DNA from: Verrucomicrobiales bacterium
GTDB lineage: Bacteria; Verrucomicrobiota; Verrucomicrobiia; Verrucomicrobiales; DEV007
DNA: 64,000 nt
Direction of reading: 5' to 3'
Assembly (NCBI GenBank): GCA_029213265.1
Contig: JARGNG010000003.1
Span: forward strand, 3,131-67,130
Both the position numbers and the translations under genes were made by a program. This document shows positions 38,475 to 46,780 of the stretch, piece by piece (position 1 is the stretch's first letter; the number at the start of each line of letters is the position of its first letter). A model generated the notes under the pieces. The model worked only from the letters and a program-made list of their open reading frames with translations. It was not told the DNA's origin and made no database searches.

Positions 38475-39203
38475 TTAGTCGCGAAGCCGGTAGTAGTCTT
38501 CGGTGTTAATAAAGGCTCGCTCGTTCTCGGGACGGGAAAGACGGCAGGGATCATTGCTCGTTGCGGGTTCTCCGGAAAAGACCTCCAGTTTCACCGGCTT
38601 CGGAGAATATTCCGTTCCGGGGTCAAAGGGATGAGGACAGGTATTCAGAACCACGAGAGTTTTCATCTCCAGGCGGAGTTCCACAGAGTCACCGGCACCG
38701 CTCCCCTCGCTGACGAAATCGAGGTTCCCCTCCTCGTCCGACACCACTTTGCTGAACCAGTTCAGGTTGGGAACGAGGTCTTTCGGGCCAAGCCCCCACT
38801 TTGCCAGTTCGATGAGAAAGTTCTCTTTTCCGTTCCGATAGAAGTCATTCCGGCAGGCCTGGTAGCTCCCCGCGCCTCCGTATTTTTCCAGAATCTGATC
38901 TGAGTCCGTACAACCACATACCGTGTCGTGCCATCCCCTTGTATCCTCCGTTACGGAGCAGAAGATCCGGCCCATGTCGGAGTGGATACAAAGCGGCGCA
39001 GTGAGATAGAAAACGTGCTGCCCTTTCAGCGTGTCGGGCATGTTGTAGCGCTCTGTTAGTTGATCGGCATTGTAGAGAAGCATCGACACATTGGCCCCGC
39101 CTTCCAGATCGGTGAGCCGCAGCCTTTTTCCCCGCCCAATTACCTGTGACCACATCCCGCCACCGGGAATCACTTTTTCGAAAATCGAAGAACTCAGGTT
39201 CAT
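38475..39203 (-). CDS. DUF1989 protein UAAP1 (carboxyguanidine deiminase subunit)
   Basis: A 242-residue partner of UAAP2, with the same fold: [56 protein letters not shown] (possible zinc ligands), [12 protein letters not shown] and [10 protein letters not shown]. The pair is thought to form the deiminase for the carboxylated substrate. It is the second gene of the operon, 19 bases after the NikR-like regulator. Confidence 0.9.
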   Translation of the reverse strand: MNLSSSIFEKVIPGGGMWSQVIGRGKRLRLTDLEGGANVSMLLYNADQLTERYNMPDTLKGQHVFYLTAPLCIHSDMGRIFCSVTEDTRGWHDTVCGCTDSDQILEKYGGAGSYQACRNDFYRNGKENFLIELAKWGLGPKDLVPNLNWFSKVVSDEEGNLDFVSEGSGAGDSVELRLEMKTLVVLNTCPHPFDPGTEYSPKPVKLEVFSGEPATSNDPCRLSRPENERAFINTEDYYRLRD

Positions 39204-39222
39204 AAAATAGAGAAAGCCGGGG

Positions 39223-39675
39223 CTATTTCTTTTCCTCCTTACGGGGATGAATAGGAGGCATGATCGTAGACATCATGACGAGGCGTCCTGATTTAACGCC
39301 TTTGCAGGTGATGAGCTTGTCAGAGATCATCTTGAGGCGCCGGGCAGGGCCCTGGACGAGGAGAACCTCCATCGTATGATCCTCCTCCAGGAGAATGTGC
39401 TGAGAGCTGATCACTTCATCGATGTATTCCCGCTCGATGTTCGCCAGTTGCTGCAACAGCCCGGGCCGCCCGTCATAAAAAAGAGTGATGGTTCCCGCCA
39501 TCAACTCGGCACCGCGCTGCTTGTAGTGCTCGATCAGGCTCGAATTGATCATCTCGGAAATCGCCTGGGATCGATTCTCGAAACCACGGGCATTTACGAC
39601 ATTCGACAACTCACGATAGACATCCCACGGGAGTGATATGCTGATTCGCTTGACGCCGGTTTCCTGTTCGCTCAT
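39223..39675 (-). CDS. NikR-fold transcriptional regulator with degenerate nickel site
   Basis: A 150-residue regulator. Residues 8-47 are a ribbon-helix-helix ([20 protein letters not shown]); residues about 60-135 form the NikR-type ACT-like domain (GTITLFYDG to [10 protein letters not shown]). Aligned by hand to E. coli NikR, the ligands His76, His87, His89 and Cys95 correspond to Arg82, His93, Leu95 and Thr101, so only one of four is kept. It is therefore unlikely to be a nickel sensor of the usual kind. It heads the guanidine/urea operon, and a NikR-like dyad lies just upstream, so autoregulation and control of the pathway are inferred. Its effector may be guanidine or a pathway intermediate. 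Confidence 0.85.
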   Translation of the reverse strand: MSEQETGVKRISISLPWDVYRELSNVVNARGFENRSQAISEMINSSLIEHYKQRGAELMAGTITLFYDGRPGLLQQLANIEREYIDEVISSQHILLEEDHTMEVLLVQGPARRLKMISDKLITCKGVKSGRLVMMSTIMPPIHPRKEEKK

Positions 39676-39700
39676 CGATTGAATGATGAAACGAAGAGAT

Positions 39701-39716
39701 AGCAGCAGCCGTGCCG
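39701..39716 (-). promoter_or_regulatory. Candidate sigma-54 promoter of the NikR-like/guanidine operon
   Basis: Minus-strand reading CGGCACG-GCTG-CTGCT: GGCACG and TGCT match the -24/-12 consensus at exact spacing, with one mismatch in each box. The start point would be near 39690, about 15 bases before the regulator ATG. The regulator dyad begins two bases upstream of the -24 box. Confidence 0.5.
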
Positions 39717-39717
39717 T

Positions 39718-39749
39718 CCGTAATACTTTTGTTGAAATTCGTATTACGG
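39718..39749. promoter_or_regulatory. NikR-like dyad operator
   Basis: CCGTAATAC (39718-39726) and GTATTACGG (39741-39749) are perfect inverted 9-base arms separated by 14 bases. As GTAATA-N16-TATTAC this has the same geometry as the E. coli NikR operator (GTATGA-N16-TCATAC). It sits 43 bases before the NikR-like gene and beside its sigma-54-like promoter. Confidence 0.7.
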
Positions 39750-39786
39750 CTATGGAAGGAAAGTCATACCCGCAGGGAAGTAACGT

Positions 39787-41052
39787 TCAGCTTGAGTGTG
39801 CCTTGATCTTCTCTGCGAGATACTTTTGAAAGTGCCAAATCGGTTCCTCAAGGTGGCTGAGTCGACCGGGGGTGGCGACGGAGGATTTCATTCCCCGCTG
39901 CGTCGCTTCGCAAACCTCCATATCTTCCAGATGAAATTTGATCGCCGCTGCGACTTCACTTTCGTAGGTCTCGTCGTATCCTTTCTCTTCCTTCGTCGAG
40001 GGATGAATCAACATAGTGGTGGTCAGGCTGCAGGTTTCCGGTCCGGTCGGCAGCAACCGATACCAGTAGGTTCGGTCCGGAGCATTGAAGATGAGAAAGT
40101 TAGGGAATCCAAGGTAGACCCACCATTCGGTGTAATCTTCGACCTCAAGACCGGGAAAAGGCTTCATGGTCGTTCCGGCATCCCCGGAGGCGAGAATCTC
40201 TTCCTTCATATCCTCTCGCAAGGGCAGGTGCATTACCGAGTAGTTTTCATCGTACGGCTCTGTCCAGCAGCCCTTGGCCGGCAAAAATGGCTCGAGGGTT
40301 TTTCGGTGCGCACCGAGGTGATGATACGCCTCCATGAAATTCTCGAGTAGAATCTTCCAGTTGAAGTCGCAGCTCCAATGCTGATCCCAGACGAGCTCCG
40401 CTTCGCTCAGATTCCATTTTCCCATGAACTGCTCCCGCAAGCCGTCGTACTTTTCAGCGAGAGGCGGAATTTCTTCCGACAAGGTCACAAAGATGAAACC
40501 TTCCCAGATCTCACTGCGATATTCGTGCAGGCAGATTTCCGTTCGATCGAAGCCCTCGGCCTCCTGCATTTCGGGGACACCCACAAGGCGCCCGCTCATT
40601 TCATAGCTCCACAGATGATAGGGGCAGAGAATGACACGCTCGTTGCCTTTATCAGGATAGTTGGCTCCATTCGGCATCACGTCCATCCCCCGATGTCGAC
40701 ACACCCTCGACAACACTCGAATCACGTCATCTTTTCCCCGGGCCACCACCATGGGCTCGCCGCAAATGTCCACCTTGATAAAGTCTCCGGGATTCGGCAA
40801 TTGCGAGATGTGGGCAAGCGAGATCCACTCTTTTCTGAAAATCTCCGACGCTTCAAAATCGAGAAACGCGGGATCCACGTAAGCCCCGGGAGGAAGCGAC
40901 TGTGACTTCTCTCTGGGTAGTTGAGATGATTCGACAATTGTTGCAAAAATCGCCTCCGTCGAAGGCATGCCCTCCGGTATGGGGAAACGATACTTGGGGG
41001 GATCACTCGCCGTAGGCGAATTCAAATCGGGAAGGGTTTCTGTTGTATTCAT
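39787..41052 (-). CDS. Rieske non-haem iron oxygenase, alpha subunit
   Basis: A 421-residue ring-hydroxylating-type oxygenase. The Rieske [2Fe-2S] ligands are Cys118-x-His120 (CRHRGMD) and Cys143-x2-His146 (CPYHLWSY). The mononuclear iron site is NFMEAYHHLGAH (His244, His249). Members hydroxylate aromatic compounds or N-demethylate small quaternary or methylated amines; the neighbourhood favours a nitrogen compound, which is inference. No reductase or ferredoxin gene is beside it. Its start overlaps the stop of the TIM-barrel gene by four bases (ATGA), and it is last of a five-gene operon starting with an ABC permease. Confidence 0.9.
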   Translation of the reverse strand: MNTTETLPDLNSPTASDPPKYRFPIPEGMPSTEAIFATIVESSQLPREKSQSLPPGAYVDPAFLDFEASEIFRKEWISLAHISQLPNPGDFIKVDICGEPMVVARGKDDVIRVLSRVCRHRGMDVMPNGANYPDKGNERVILCPYHLWSYEMSGRLVGVPEMQEAEGFDRTEICLHEYRSEIWEGFIFVTLSEEIPPLAEKYDGLREQFMGKWNLSEAELVWDQHWSCDFNWKILLENFMEAYHHLGAHRKTLEPFLPAKGCWTEPYDENYSVMHLPLREDMKEEILASGDAGTTMKPFPGLEVEDYTEWWVYLGFPNFLIFNAPDRTYWYRLLPTGPETCSLTTTMLIHPSTKEEKGYDETYESEVAAAIKFHLEDMEVCEATQRGMKSSVATPGRLSHLEEPIWHFQKYLAEKIKAHSS

Positions 41053-41915
41053 GATAGGGTGCAGGGTTCGTAGCGTTGGGAGAATCGATCCCGCTGGCGG
41101 TGACCCATCCATTGATTGATCTCCCAGAGATCTCCCAGAGGTTCCCCCGTAAACGGGAGGGTGTGCAAATAGCCATCCGGACCGAATTCCGGAGTCATCG
41201 TGGAAACAGCGAATCCGCGTTCGATCTGGGATTTCCAAACCGCATCCCACCAGCGTTCATGAGCCAGCAAAGCATCGCCTGACTCGGGAGCCCTCGGATC
41301 GGTAACCTGGGGGCCCTGGCTGTAGCCGACCCGCGGCTGAACATGAAAGGCGTGTTCGGCGCAGAGTGCCAGTATCTCCGGCTCTTCATCCAGAACGAGG
41401 CGCTCCGCCACCACGCAAAAATGGCTGAAGTCGCATGTGATCTTGAGCTCCGGCAGTTCGAATAAAACATCACGGACCCTCCACGGGCTATTGAACGATC
41501 GACCGCGGTGGGTTTCCACGGAAATCGAGATTTCATATTCGGCTTCCAGGTCGGGTATTGCGGAATGAAACTCCATAATCTCCCGAAACGACCATCCGTC
41601 GTAGCCGGCCATGGTATTGATGAAGCGGGGCTGAGCGGGAAGCGAAATTTCGATACCAGCTCTCAGCGAATCCAGATGTTCGAGTGGACTTCGATGAGGC
41701 AGCGGAACATAAAAACCCACCTCGGTAACCGTACTGATTTCGGCAATCAATCCGAGTTCGTATTCTGCAAGCGTCCCGACAAACTCCTCCCGCTCTTCTG
41801 CCAAAGCGGGAACGGGAGCTTCGATTCCACTGAACCCGGCCTCCACGCAGAGTTGGGCGGCTTCGGGGAGCGGCCCCTCGTGCCCCCACAGCGTTTTAAA
41901 AAGCTCCAGTCTCAT
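41049..41915 (-). CDS. Sugar-phosphate isomerase/epimerase-like TIM barrel
   Basis: A 288-residue protein of the xylose-isomerase-like superfamily: MRLELFKTLWGHEGPLPEAAQLCVEAGFSGIEAPVP at the N-terminus, AEISTVTEVG, ISVETHRGRSFNSPWR (metal Glu), LKITCDFSHFCVV (metal Asp/His) and HAFHVQPRVGY. The metal-binding outline is kept. Substrate unknown. The gene overlaps both neighbours by four bases (ATGA on each side), so it is made together with the FGE-like protein and the Rieske oxygenase and probably acts on the same compound. Confidence 0.85.
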   Translation of the reverse strand: MRLELFKTLWGHEGPLPEAAQLCVEAGFSGIEAPVPALAEEREEFVGTLAEYELGLIAEISTVTEVGFYVPLPHRSPLEHLDSLRAGIEISLPAQPRFINTMAGYDGWSFREIMEFHSAIPDLEAEYEISISVETHRGRSFNSPWRVRDVLFELPELKITCDFSHFCVVAERLVLDEEPEILALCAEHAFHVQPRVGYSQGPQVTDPRAPESGDALLAHERWWDAVWKSQIERGFAVSTMTPEFGPDGYLHTLPFTGEPLGDLWEINQWMGHRQRDRFSQRYEPCTLS

Positions 41916-42631
41916 AGGAGGCCGCTTTCCTCAATCAAACGGAAACCTAGATTGTCGTATCGCGCATCCACCGGCGCCCAGTCCCGCCAGGAGCAACGCA
42001 GCAGCCTCGGCATGTGGTCCCACGCACCTCCCCGAATGACTCTTCGATCGGGATCAGCTTCCTTCGAATCGAGACGGGAGGTCCATGGGCTAGAAGTCCA
42101 CTCACAGACATTCCCTGCCATATCAAAGAGACCAAAAGAATTGGCGGGGTAGCTCTTCACCGCAGTGCGTTCCGCCGGTCCTACACTGTTCCGCTGCTCG
42201 TCATAGAGGTAGTTCGCATCCTGCGCCGAAATTTGATTTCCCCGGGGAAAAATGGCACTCTCCCCGCCCCGGCAGGCATACTCCCACTCCCTCTCGGTTG
42301 GAAGCCGGAATCGTTTTCCCGGATAGTGTTCTGACAGCCAGCGAGTGTATTCGGCAATCTCTCCAAAAGTTACTCTGACCATCGGCTTCATCGAAGCATA
42401 TCCGGGACGGAACCGACCCGGTTCAAAATACGACCAGTCCCGCTCTGTCACCGGAACAGATGAAATGGAAAACCCTTCCGTGAACGAAGCCGTCTGCCTC
42501 GGCAATTCTACGCCACTGACAAATTTATCGGTCTCCAATCCCCCCATCTCGAACTGCCCGGCAGGAACTCGAACAAATGCCCCAACCAACCGGGCGGGCT
42601 CATCAATGGGTTCTGAGGGATTCATCAACAT
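41912..42631 (-). CDS. Formylglycine-generating-enzyme-like (SUMF1) protein
   Basis: A ~239-residue cytoplasmic protein with the SUMF1/FGE-sulfatase fold: FVRVPAGQFEMGG, FRLPTEREWEYACRGG, ANSFGLFDMAGNVCEWTSSPW, RVIRGGAWDH and DNLGFRLI. Members make formylglycine in sulfatases or act as iron enzymes of the EgtB type. There is no sulfatase nearby, and no signal peptide, so the conventional role is doubtful. MLMNPS gives two near-identical starts (42631, 42625). It is the third gene of the permease-to-Rieske operon. Confidence 0.87.
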   Translation of the reverse strand: MLMNPSEPIDEPARLVGAFVRVPAGQFEMGGLETDKFVSGVELPRQTASFTEGFSISSVPVTERDWSYFEPGRFRPGYASMKPMVRVTFGEIAEYTRWLSEHYPGKRFRLPTEREWEYACRGGESAIFPRGNQISAQDANYLYDEQRNSVGPAERTAVKSYPANSFGLFDMAGNVCEWTSSPWTSRLDSKEADPDRRVIRGGAWDHMPRLLRCSWRDWAPVDARYDNLGFRLIEESGLL

Positions 42632-42675
42632 GGAGACCGGCAGGATCTGGCGACATTCAGAAATCGAATCGAGGC

Positions 42676-43833
42676 CTACTCTCCGTAGCCTGATTCCTTC
42701 AAGATTTTCATGGGCGAAAGGTCGATCCCCGCCTCCATGGGGTGAGTCCCTTTGACCACTCCAAATTTCACCCACCACTCATTGGTGAGCTTCCAGTGGT
42801 TTCTGATCTCACCACTCTTGCCAAAGGGAGGATCGCCCTCGCTCAGGCCCATGAACTGAGAAGACTCCGTCCAGTTAAAAGGATAAATTCCCCCATCACC
42901 CGAACTTCCATCCGCTCCAATGACAAGCTCCACATCAGCGACGGGAAACTGAAGCCCCTTCGCGATGATTTCATTCCCTTCCGCCGGATTGGCTTCCCAG
43001 AATTTCACGGCTTCGAAATACGCTTTCACGGCAAGCGAAGCGACCTCACCCTTTTCAAGGAAGGAACCGCTCATATACATTCCATCGGCGAGAAGAGCCG
43101 TTTTCTTAAAATACGGATCCTTCGAGGTAGCGGCAACGGTTGCTTCCGGCAGCGCTTTGAGAACATTGCTTCCAAACGGCTCCCAGAATTCTCCGGCAGC
43201 TACCTTGCCGCTGACCATGGCAGCGACAGCATCATCCATGATCAGATTCGTATACTTGACCTTGTCAAAAGCGACACCGTTTTCTTCCAGCCAGATACCC
43301 ATGTAGATCTGGGTCAGTCCGCCCTCCAGAACCGCGACTTCTTTTCCAATAAGCTGCTTCGCGTCGGTCACCCCGGGCGCGAGAATGATCTTATCAGTTC
43401 CATAGGATGGATTGGTGAATGCCACCATCTTCACGGGCACTCCCTCCTCAGCCGCAATGGGTCCGTACTCAACCGTCGAAGACGTCACATCCAGCTTGCC
43501 CGCTGCCATTTGGCCAAAGCTCTCATAGGGATCTTCGATAATCTGGATATCGAGATTGATTTCGGGGACCAGGTTCTTTTCTTTCGCAATGAACCAGAAG
43601 CCATAGCCCGGCCAGGAAAACAGGGACACTTTGACCGTGGGAATCTCCGCGGGAGCTGGTGCCGGTTCTTCCGCTTTGTTGGTTTCCGCAGGAGCCTCCT
43701 TTGCAGGCTCTTCCGGTGCCGGAGTTTCCTTTTCAGGCTCTTGCGGTGGCCCGGAGCAACTGCTCAGGAACAAGGTGAAGACGATGCCTGCGATCAAGCT
43801 GGCGATGCGATAGACTGGATGGTGTATTTTCAT
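42676..43833 (-). CDS. ABC transporter substrate-binding lipoprotein (NitT/TauT type)
   Basis: A 385-residue lipoprotein (lipobox LFLSSC, Cys26) with a 40-residue Pro/Glu/Ala linker, then a family of periplasmic binding proteins related to the nitrate/sulfonate/taurine receptors: VKVSLFSWPGYGFWFIAKEKNL, GKLDVTSSTVEYGPIAAEEGVPVKMV, GKEVAVLEGGLTQIYMGIWLEENG and AAMVSGKVAAGEFWEP. Ligand not predictable from sequence. It follows its permease by 18 bases. CCTAACTG lies six bases before the ATG in place of a Shine-Dalgarno. Confidence 0.87.
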   Translation of the reverse strand: MKIHHPVYRIASLIAGIVFTLFLSSCSGPPQEPEKETPAPEEPAKEAPAETNKAEEPAPAPAEIPTVKVSLFSWPGYGFWFIAKEKNLVPEINLDIQIIEDPYESFGQMAAGKLDVTSSTVEYGPIAAEEGVPVKMVAFTNPSYGTDKIILAPGVTDAKQLIGKEVAVLEGGLTQIYMGIWLEENGVAFDKVKYTNLIMDDAVAAMVSGKVAAGEFWEPFGSNVLKALPEATVAATSKDPYFKKTALLADGMYMSGSFLEKGEVASLAVKAYFEAVKFWEANPAEGNEIIAKGLQFPVADVELVIGADGSSGDGGIYPFNWTESSQFMGLSEGDPPFGKSGEIRNHWKLTNEWWVKFGVVKGTHPMEAGIDLSPMKILKESGYGE

Positions 43834-43851
43834 GGTTCTCAGTTAGGAAAT

Positions 43852-44706
43852 TCAATAGAGGTAGCGAAACCAGAGGCGGTGAAGGAGACGGAAGAGCAGA
43901 TCAAAAAGAAGGCCGAGAATTCCGATCACAAGAATCCCCGCAAGAATGTCCTCGACCCTGACAAAACGCTTTGCCCTCATCATCATGGCGCCAATGCCAT
44001 CTGTGGCCGCAACGATTTCGGCGATCACCAGATAGGTCCAACTCACCGCCAGCATCTGGCGCGCCGTATCCATATAACTCGGAAGCGAAGCGGGCAAAAT
44101 GACGTGCCAGATCACGCTCTTCCGGGTCGCCCCGAGGGTGCGGGAGCATTCGACGATCTCCTGCTTCACTGCCTTGGTATTGTCCATCAGCAAGGTGACC
44201 AAAAACCAGACCACACCAATGACCAGCAGGGCAATCTTTTGACCGTCCCCTGTTCCCAACCACATCAGGAGAAGTGGAACGAAGGAAGGAGCCGGCAAAT
44301 AGCGGAAGGGAGATACCAGCGGATTCAGGAAGCTCTCTACCACGGGAAAGGCACCCATCATGATCCCGAGGGGCAGCGCGATCGAAAGCGCAATCGCGAA
44401 GCTGATCAGAATCCGCTTTACGCTTTGAAGGATATCCGTTCCAAAGCCCCGTTCCGCGATCAAATCATAAAGTGCCGTCACCACCTTCCCCGGTGTCGGG
44501 AGGAGTGCATCCGGAGTGAGCGAAGAGATCGCAAGGAGGTGCCAGCCCAGAAGGAACAGAATCCACGCGGAAGCACCCAGAGCATATTTCAAACGCCGCC
44601 CAACCGGTTTGCGAAATTCGAAGAGCGAGGCCTTCGCTTGAGGCTGCGCTTTTGCCTTCCTCTTCTCTGAGGAAATGCGGGGCAGGCTTTCAGCGATCGT
44701 AGGCAT
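43852..44706 (-). CDS. ABC transporter permease (NitT/TauT type)
   Basis: A 284-residue inner-membrane permease with six hydrophobic helices and the EAA-like loop (VECSRTLGATRKSVIWHVILPASLPSYMDTARQMLAVSWTYLVIAEI). First gene of the operon permease, binding lipoprotein, FGE-like, TIM barrel, Rieske. No ATPase is in this operon, so it may share the ATPase encoded at 48166-49068. A sigma-54-like site lies 39 bases upstream. ATG 44706 was chosen; the longer frame runs into the divergent marR control region. Confidence 0.9.
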   Translation of the reverse strand: MPTIAESLPRISSEKRKAKAQPQAKASLFEFRKPVGRRLKYALGASAWILFLLGWHLLAISSLTPDALLPTPGKVVTALYDLIAERGFGTDILQSVKRILISFAIALSIALPLGIMMGAFPVVESFLNPLVSPFRYLPAPSFVPLLLMWLGTGDGQKIALLVIGVVWFLVTLLMDNTKAVKQEIVECSRTLGATRKSVIWHVILPASLPSYMDTARQMLAVSWTYLVIAEIVAATDGIGAMMMRAKRFVRVEDILAGILVIGILGLLFDLLFRLLHRLWFRYLY

Positions 44707-44744
44707 ATCGGGGATTCCGAAGTGGTTCTTGCCTTCATCACAAC

Positions 44745-44760
44745 CGCATAAGTCGTGCCA
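44745..44760 (-). promoter_or_regulatory. Candidate sigma-54 promoter of the permease-Rieske operon
   Basis: Minus-strand reading TGGCACG-ACTT-ATGCG. The -24 box is perfect and the -12 GC is at the right place, with mismatches beside it. Predicted start about 28 bases before the permease ATG. The MarR-type palindrome begins 12 bases upstream of it. Confidence 0.5.
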
Positions 44761-44771
44761 CAAAGCGCATT

Positions 44772-44789
44772 TATTTGCATCCGCAAATA
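44772..44789. promoter_or_regulatory. Candidate MarR operator
   Basis: TATTTGC-ATCC-GCAAATA is a perfect 7-4-7 inverted repeat in the 189-base space between the divergent permease and marR genes. Size and AT-rich arms fit a MarR-family dimer site. It is placed to control both genes. Confidence 0.55.
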
Positions 44790-44895
44790 CTTTTCCCGCT
44801 AACTCGTTGAGCCTTTTTGAGCCACCGATCAAAACGAAACTGGGTGCAAGCTTGTGGTGGAGTTTTTTGACGCGAGCCCTCATATTCACTCCCCT

Positions 44896-45396
44896 ATGCC
44901 TGACAAGAATTCCCACCGGCAGCACGTCGCCTGGCGCCTGTTTCTAATGAGCCACTCCATCCTCACGAAAAAAGTGGAATCCGCTCTCGAGGAAGCGGGA
45001 TGCATTTCTTTCGACACATATGATGTGCTGGTGACTCTTTCGGAGGCTCAGGACTTCTCTCTGAAAATGGGAGACCTTGCCGATGCGACTTTCTTCAGCA
45101 ACAGCGGCATTTCCCGACGCGTAGCCCGACTGGAACAATCAGGCTTGATCAAACGCACGCGCTGCAAGGACGACGGCCGTGTCTTCTACGCCACCCTGAC
45201 AAGAGCAGGAAAGACCTCCCTTCGGAAAGCGTGGAACGTCTACCGCGAAGTCATCGACCAGGTTTTCGTTCGCTCGATGACAGGGAATGACGCCGAGGCG
45301 ATGATCGAAACGCTTCGCTCCGTCCTGCGCCCCATCGACCTGGGAATTCTAGAGCGATGGATTGACGAAGACCGGACCGATGCTCCGATGTGCTGA
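44896..45396 (+). CDS. MarR-family transcriptional regulator
   Basis: A 166-residue winged-helix regulator: MSHSILTKKVESALEEAGCISFDTYDVLVTL (dimerisation and first helix), DATFFSNSGISRRVARLEQSGLIKR (recognition helix), RCKDDGRVFYATLTRAG (wing). Divergent from the permease-to-Rieske operon, with a perfect palindrome between. MarR proteins usually bind small aromatic or phenolic ligands. ATG 44896 was chosen over an upstream GTG frame. Its stop codon abuts the stop of the glutamine synthetase-like gene with no base between. Confidence 0.88.
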   Translation: MPDKNSHRQHVAWRLFLMSHSILTKKVESALEEAGCISFDTYDVLVTLSEAQDFSLKMGDLADATFFSNSGISRRVARLEQSGLIKRTRCKDDGRVFYATLTRAGKTSLRKAWNVYREVIDQVFVRSMTGNDAEAMIETLRSVLRPIDLGILERWIDEDRTDAPMC

Positions 45397-46758
45397 TTAA
45401 AACAGCCTCGCGTACTGATCCACTTCCCACTGCGAAACGGTCTGGTGATATTGTCGCCATTCCTCCGATTTGTATGTGATGAACTCATCTCTCAGTTCCT
45501 GCCCGAGAGTCTCCGCCACAAAGGGATCCGCGGCAAACAACGCCACCGCCTCTTCGAGCGAGCGCGGCAGTTCCTGAATCCCCGCCGCCTCCAGTTGGGC
45601 CGGGGTGTATTCATAGAGGTTATCTTCCCGGGCATCGCCCGGATCGATTTGCTCTTTGATGCCCTTCAGTCCCGCTGCGATGACGAGAGTTGCGGCCAGA
45701 TACGGGTTGCAGGCGGCATCCGCATTTCGAGACTCAACACGACCGCCCCCCATGGGAACGCGGAGAGCATTGGTGCGATTATTTTTCCCGTAGCTGTTGA
45801 ATACCGGCGCCCAGCTGTAGTAGGCCATCAAGCCACGTCGAACGAGCCGCTTGTAGCTGTTCACGGTAGGAGCGAAGGCCGCACAAAGAGCCGGACCGTG
45901 TTTCAAAACGCCTCCGATGAAGTGATAGCCGAGTTCCGTGAGCCCGAGCCCCCGCGGGTCATCGGCAGGATCACATTTAAAGAGATTGGAACCCGTTTCG
46001 GGATCAAAGAGCGACATATTGAAGTGAGCTCCGGAGCCGGTTTTGTCCGCGAATGGTTTCGGCATGAAAGTGGCAATGAGCCCTTCCTCGGAAGCATACT
46101 GCTTCGCCATCATTCGGAAAAAGATGAATCGATCACACATCGTCAGGGCATCCGCATACTGGAAATCGAACTCGAACTGGGAGTTGGCATCTTCGTGATC
46201 GAGAGAGTAAAGATCCCAACCCAGCTCATTGATCGTTCCCGCCACCTTGTCGATCCATTCGTAGCGGTCCATGAAGCGTTTCACGTCGTAGCAGGCCTTT
46301 ACCAAATTATCGTCGTCGTTGGGGATTTCGAGTTTCCCCTCTTCATTCAACTTCAACACGTAGACTTCACATTCGATCCCGAGATTGACCCCGAAACCCA
46401 TCTCTTCAGCTTCGGCAAGAACCTTCTTAAGGGCAACGCGGGTGTTCACTTCATACGGCTCCCCTTTGAAGGTGTTGTCCGCAGGGTAAAAGGCCACCTC
46501 CTTGTTCCAGGGGAGAATGCATCCTCGATCCAGATCCGGCACGGATGCGATCTCGTCATCGTTCGGGCTCTGGCCCAATCCATCGAGGGCATACCCGGTA
46601 TAGAGTTCCGAGCCCTCCGCAAAGTGAACAAAGTGATCGATGGGAACGAACTTTCCTTTGGGAACACCGTGAATATCGACATAGGCGCCGACGCAGTATT
46701 TGACCCCCTCCGCTTTAAGGTTTTCGCGGATTTGGATGAGTTCTTCTTCGGATTTCAT
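45397..46758 (-). CDS. glnT: Type III glutamine synthetase-like enzyme (GlnT / GMAS type)
   Basis: A 453-residue ATP-dependent ligase of the glutamine synthetase superfamily: [85 protein letters not shown] (ATP/metal region), and [29 protein letters not shown] with Asn/Arg contacts. The type III group includes gamma-glutamylmethylamide synthetase, which joins glutamate to methylamine, so either ammonia or a small amine may be the substrate. No Tyr-adenylylation loop was identified. Last gene of an ABC-transport operon; it converges on marR with zero spacing. Confidence 0.9.
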   Translation of the reverse strand: MKSEEELIQIRENLKAEGVKYCVGAYVDIHGVPKGKFVPIDHFVHFAEGSELYTGYALDGLGQSPNDDEIASVPDLDRGCILPWNKEVAFYPADNTFKGEPYEVNTRVALKKVLAEAEEMGFGVNLGIECEVYVLKLNEEGKLEIPNDDDNLVKACYDVKRFMDRYEWIDKVAGTINELGWDLYSLDHEDANSQFEFDFQYADALTMCDRFIFFRMMAKQYASEEGLIATFMPKPFADKTGSGAHFNMSLFDPETGSNLFKCDPADDPRGLGLTELGYHFIGGVLKHGPALCAAFAPTVNSYKRLVRRGLMAYYSWAPVFNSYGKNNRTNALRVPMGGGRVESRNADAACNPYLAATLVIAAGLKGIKEQIDPGDAREDNLYEYTPAQLEAAGIQELPRSLEEAVALFAADPFVAETLGQELRDEFITYKSEEWRQYHQTVSQWEVDQYARLF

Positions 46759-46780
46759 AAAGATGTTTCAAGGTAGGGAG

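Noticed and set aside
42742-44670. Plus-strand frame of 642 codons across the binding lipoprotein and permease.
   Set aside because: Spans two genuine minus-strand genes and their junction; His/Arg-rich shadow translation.
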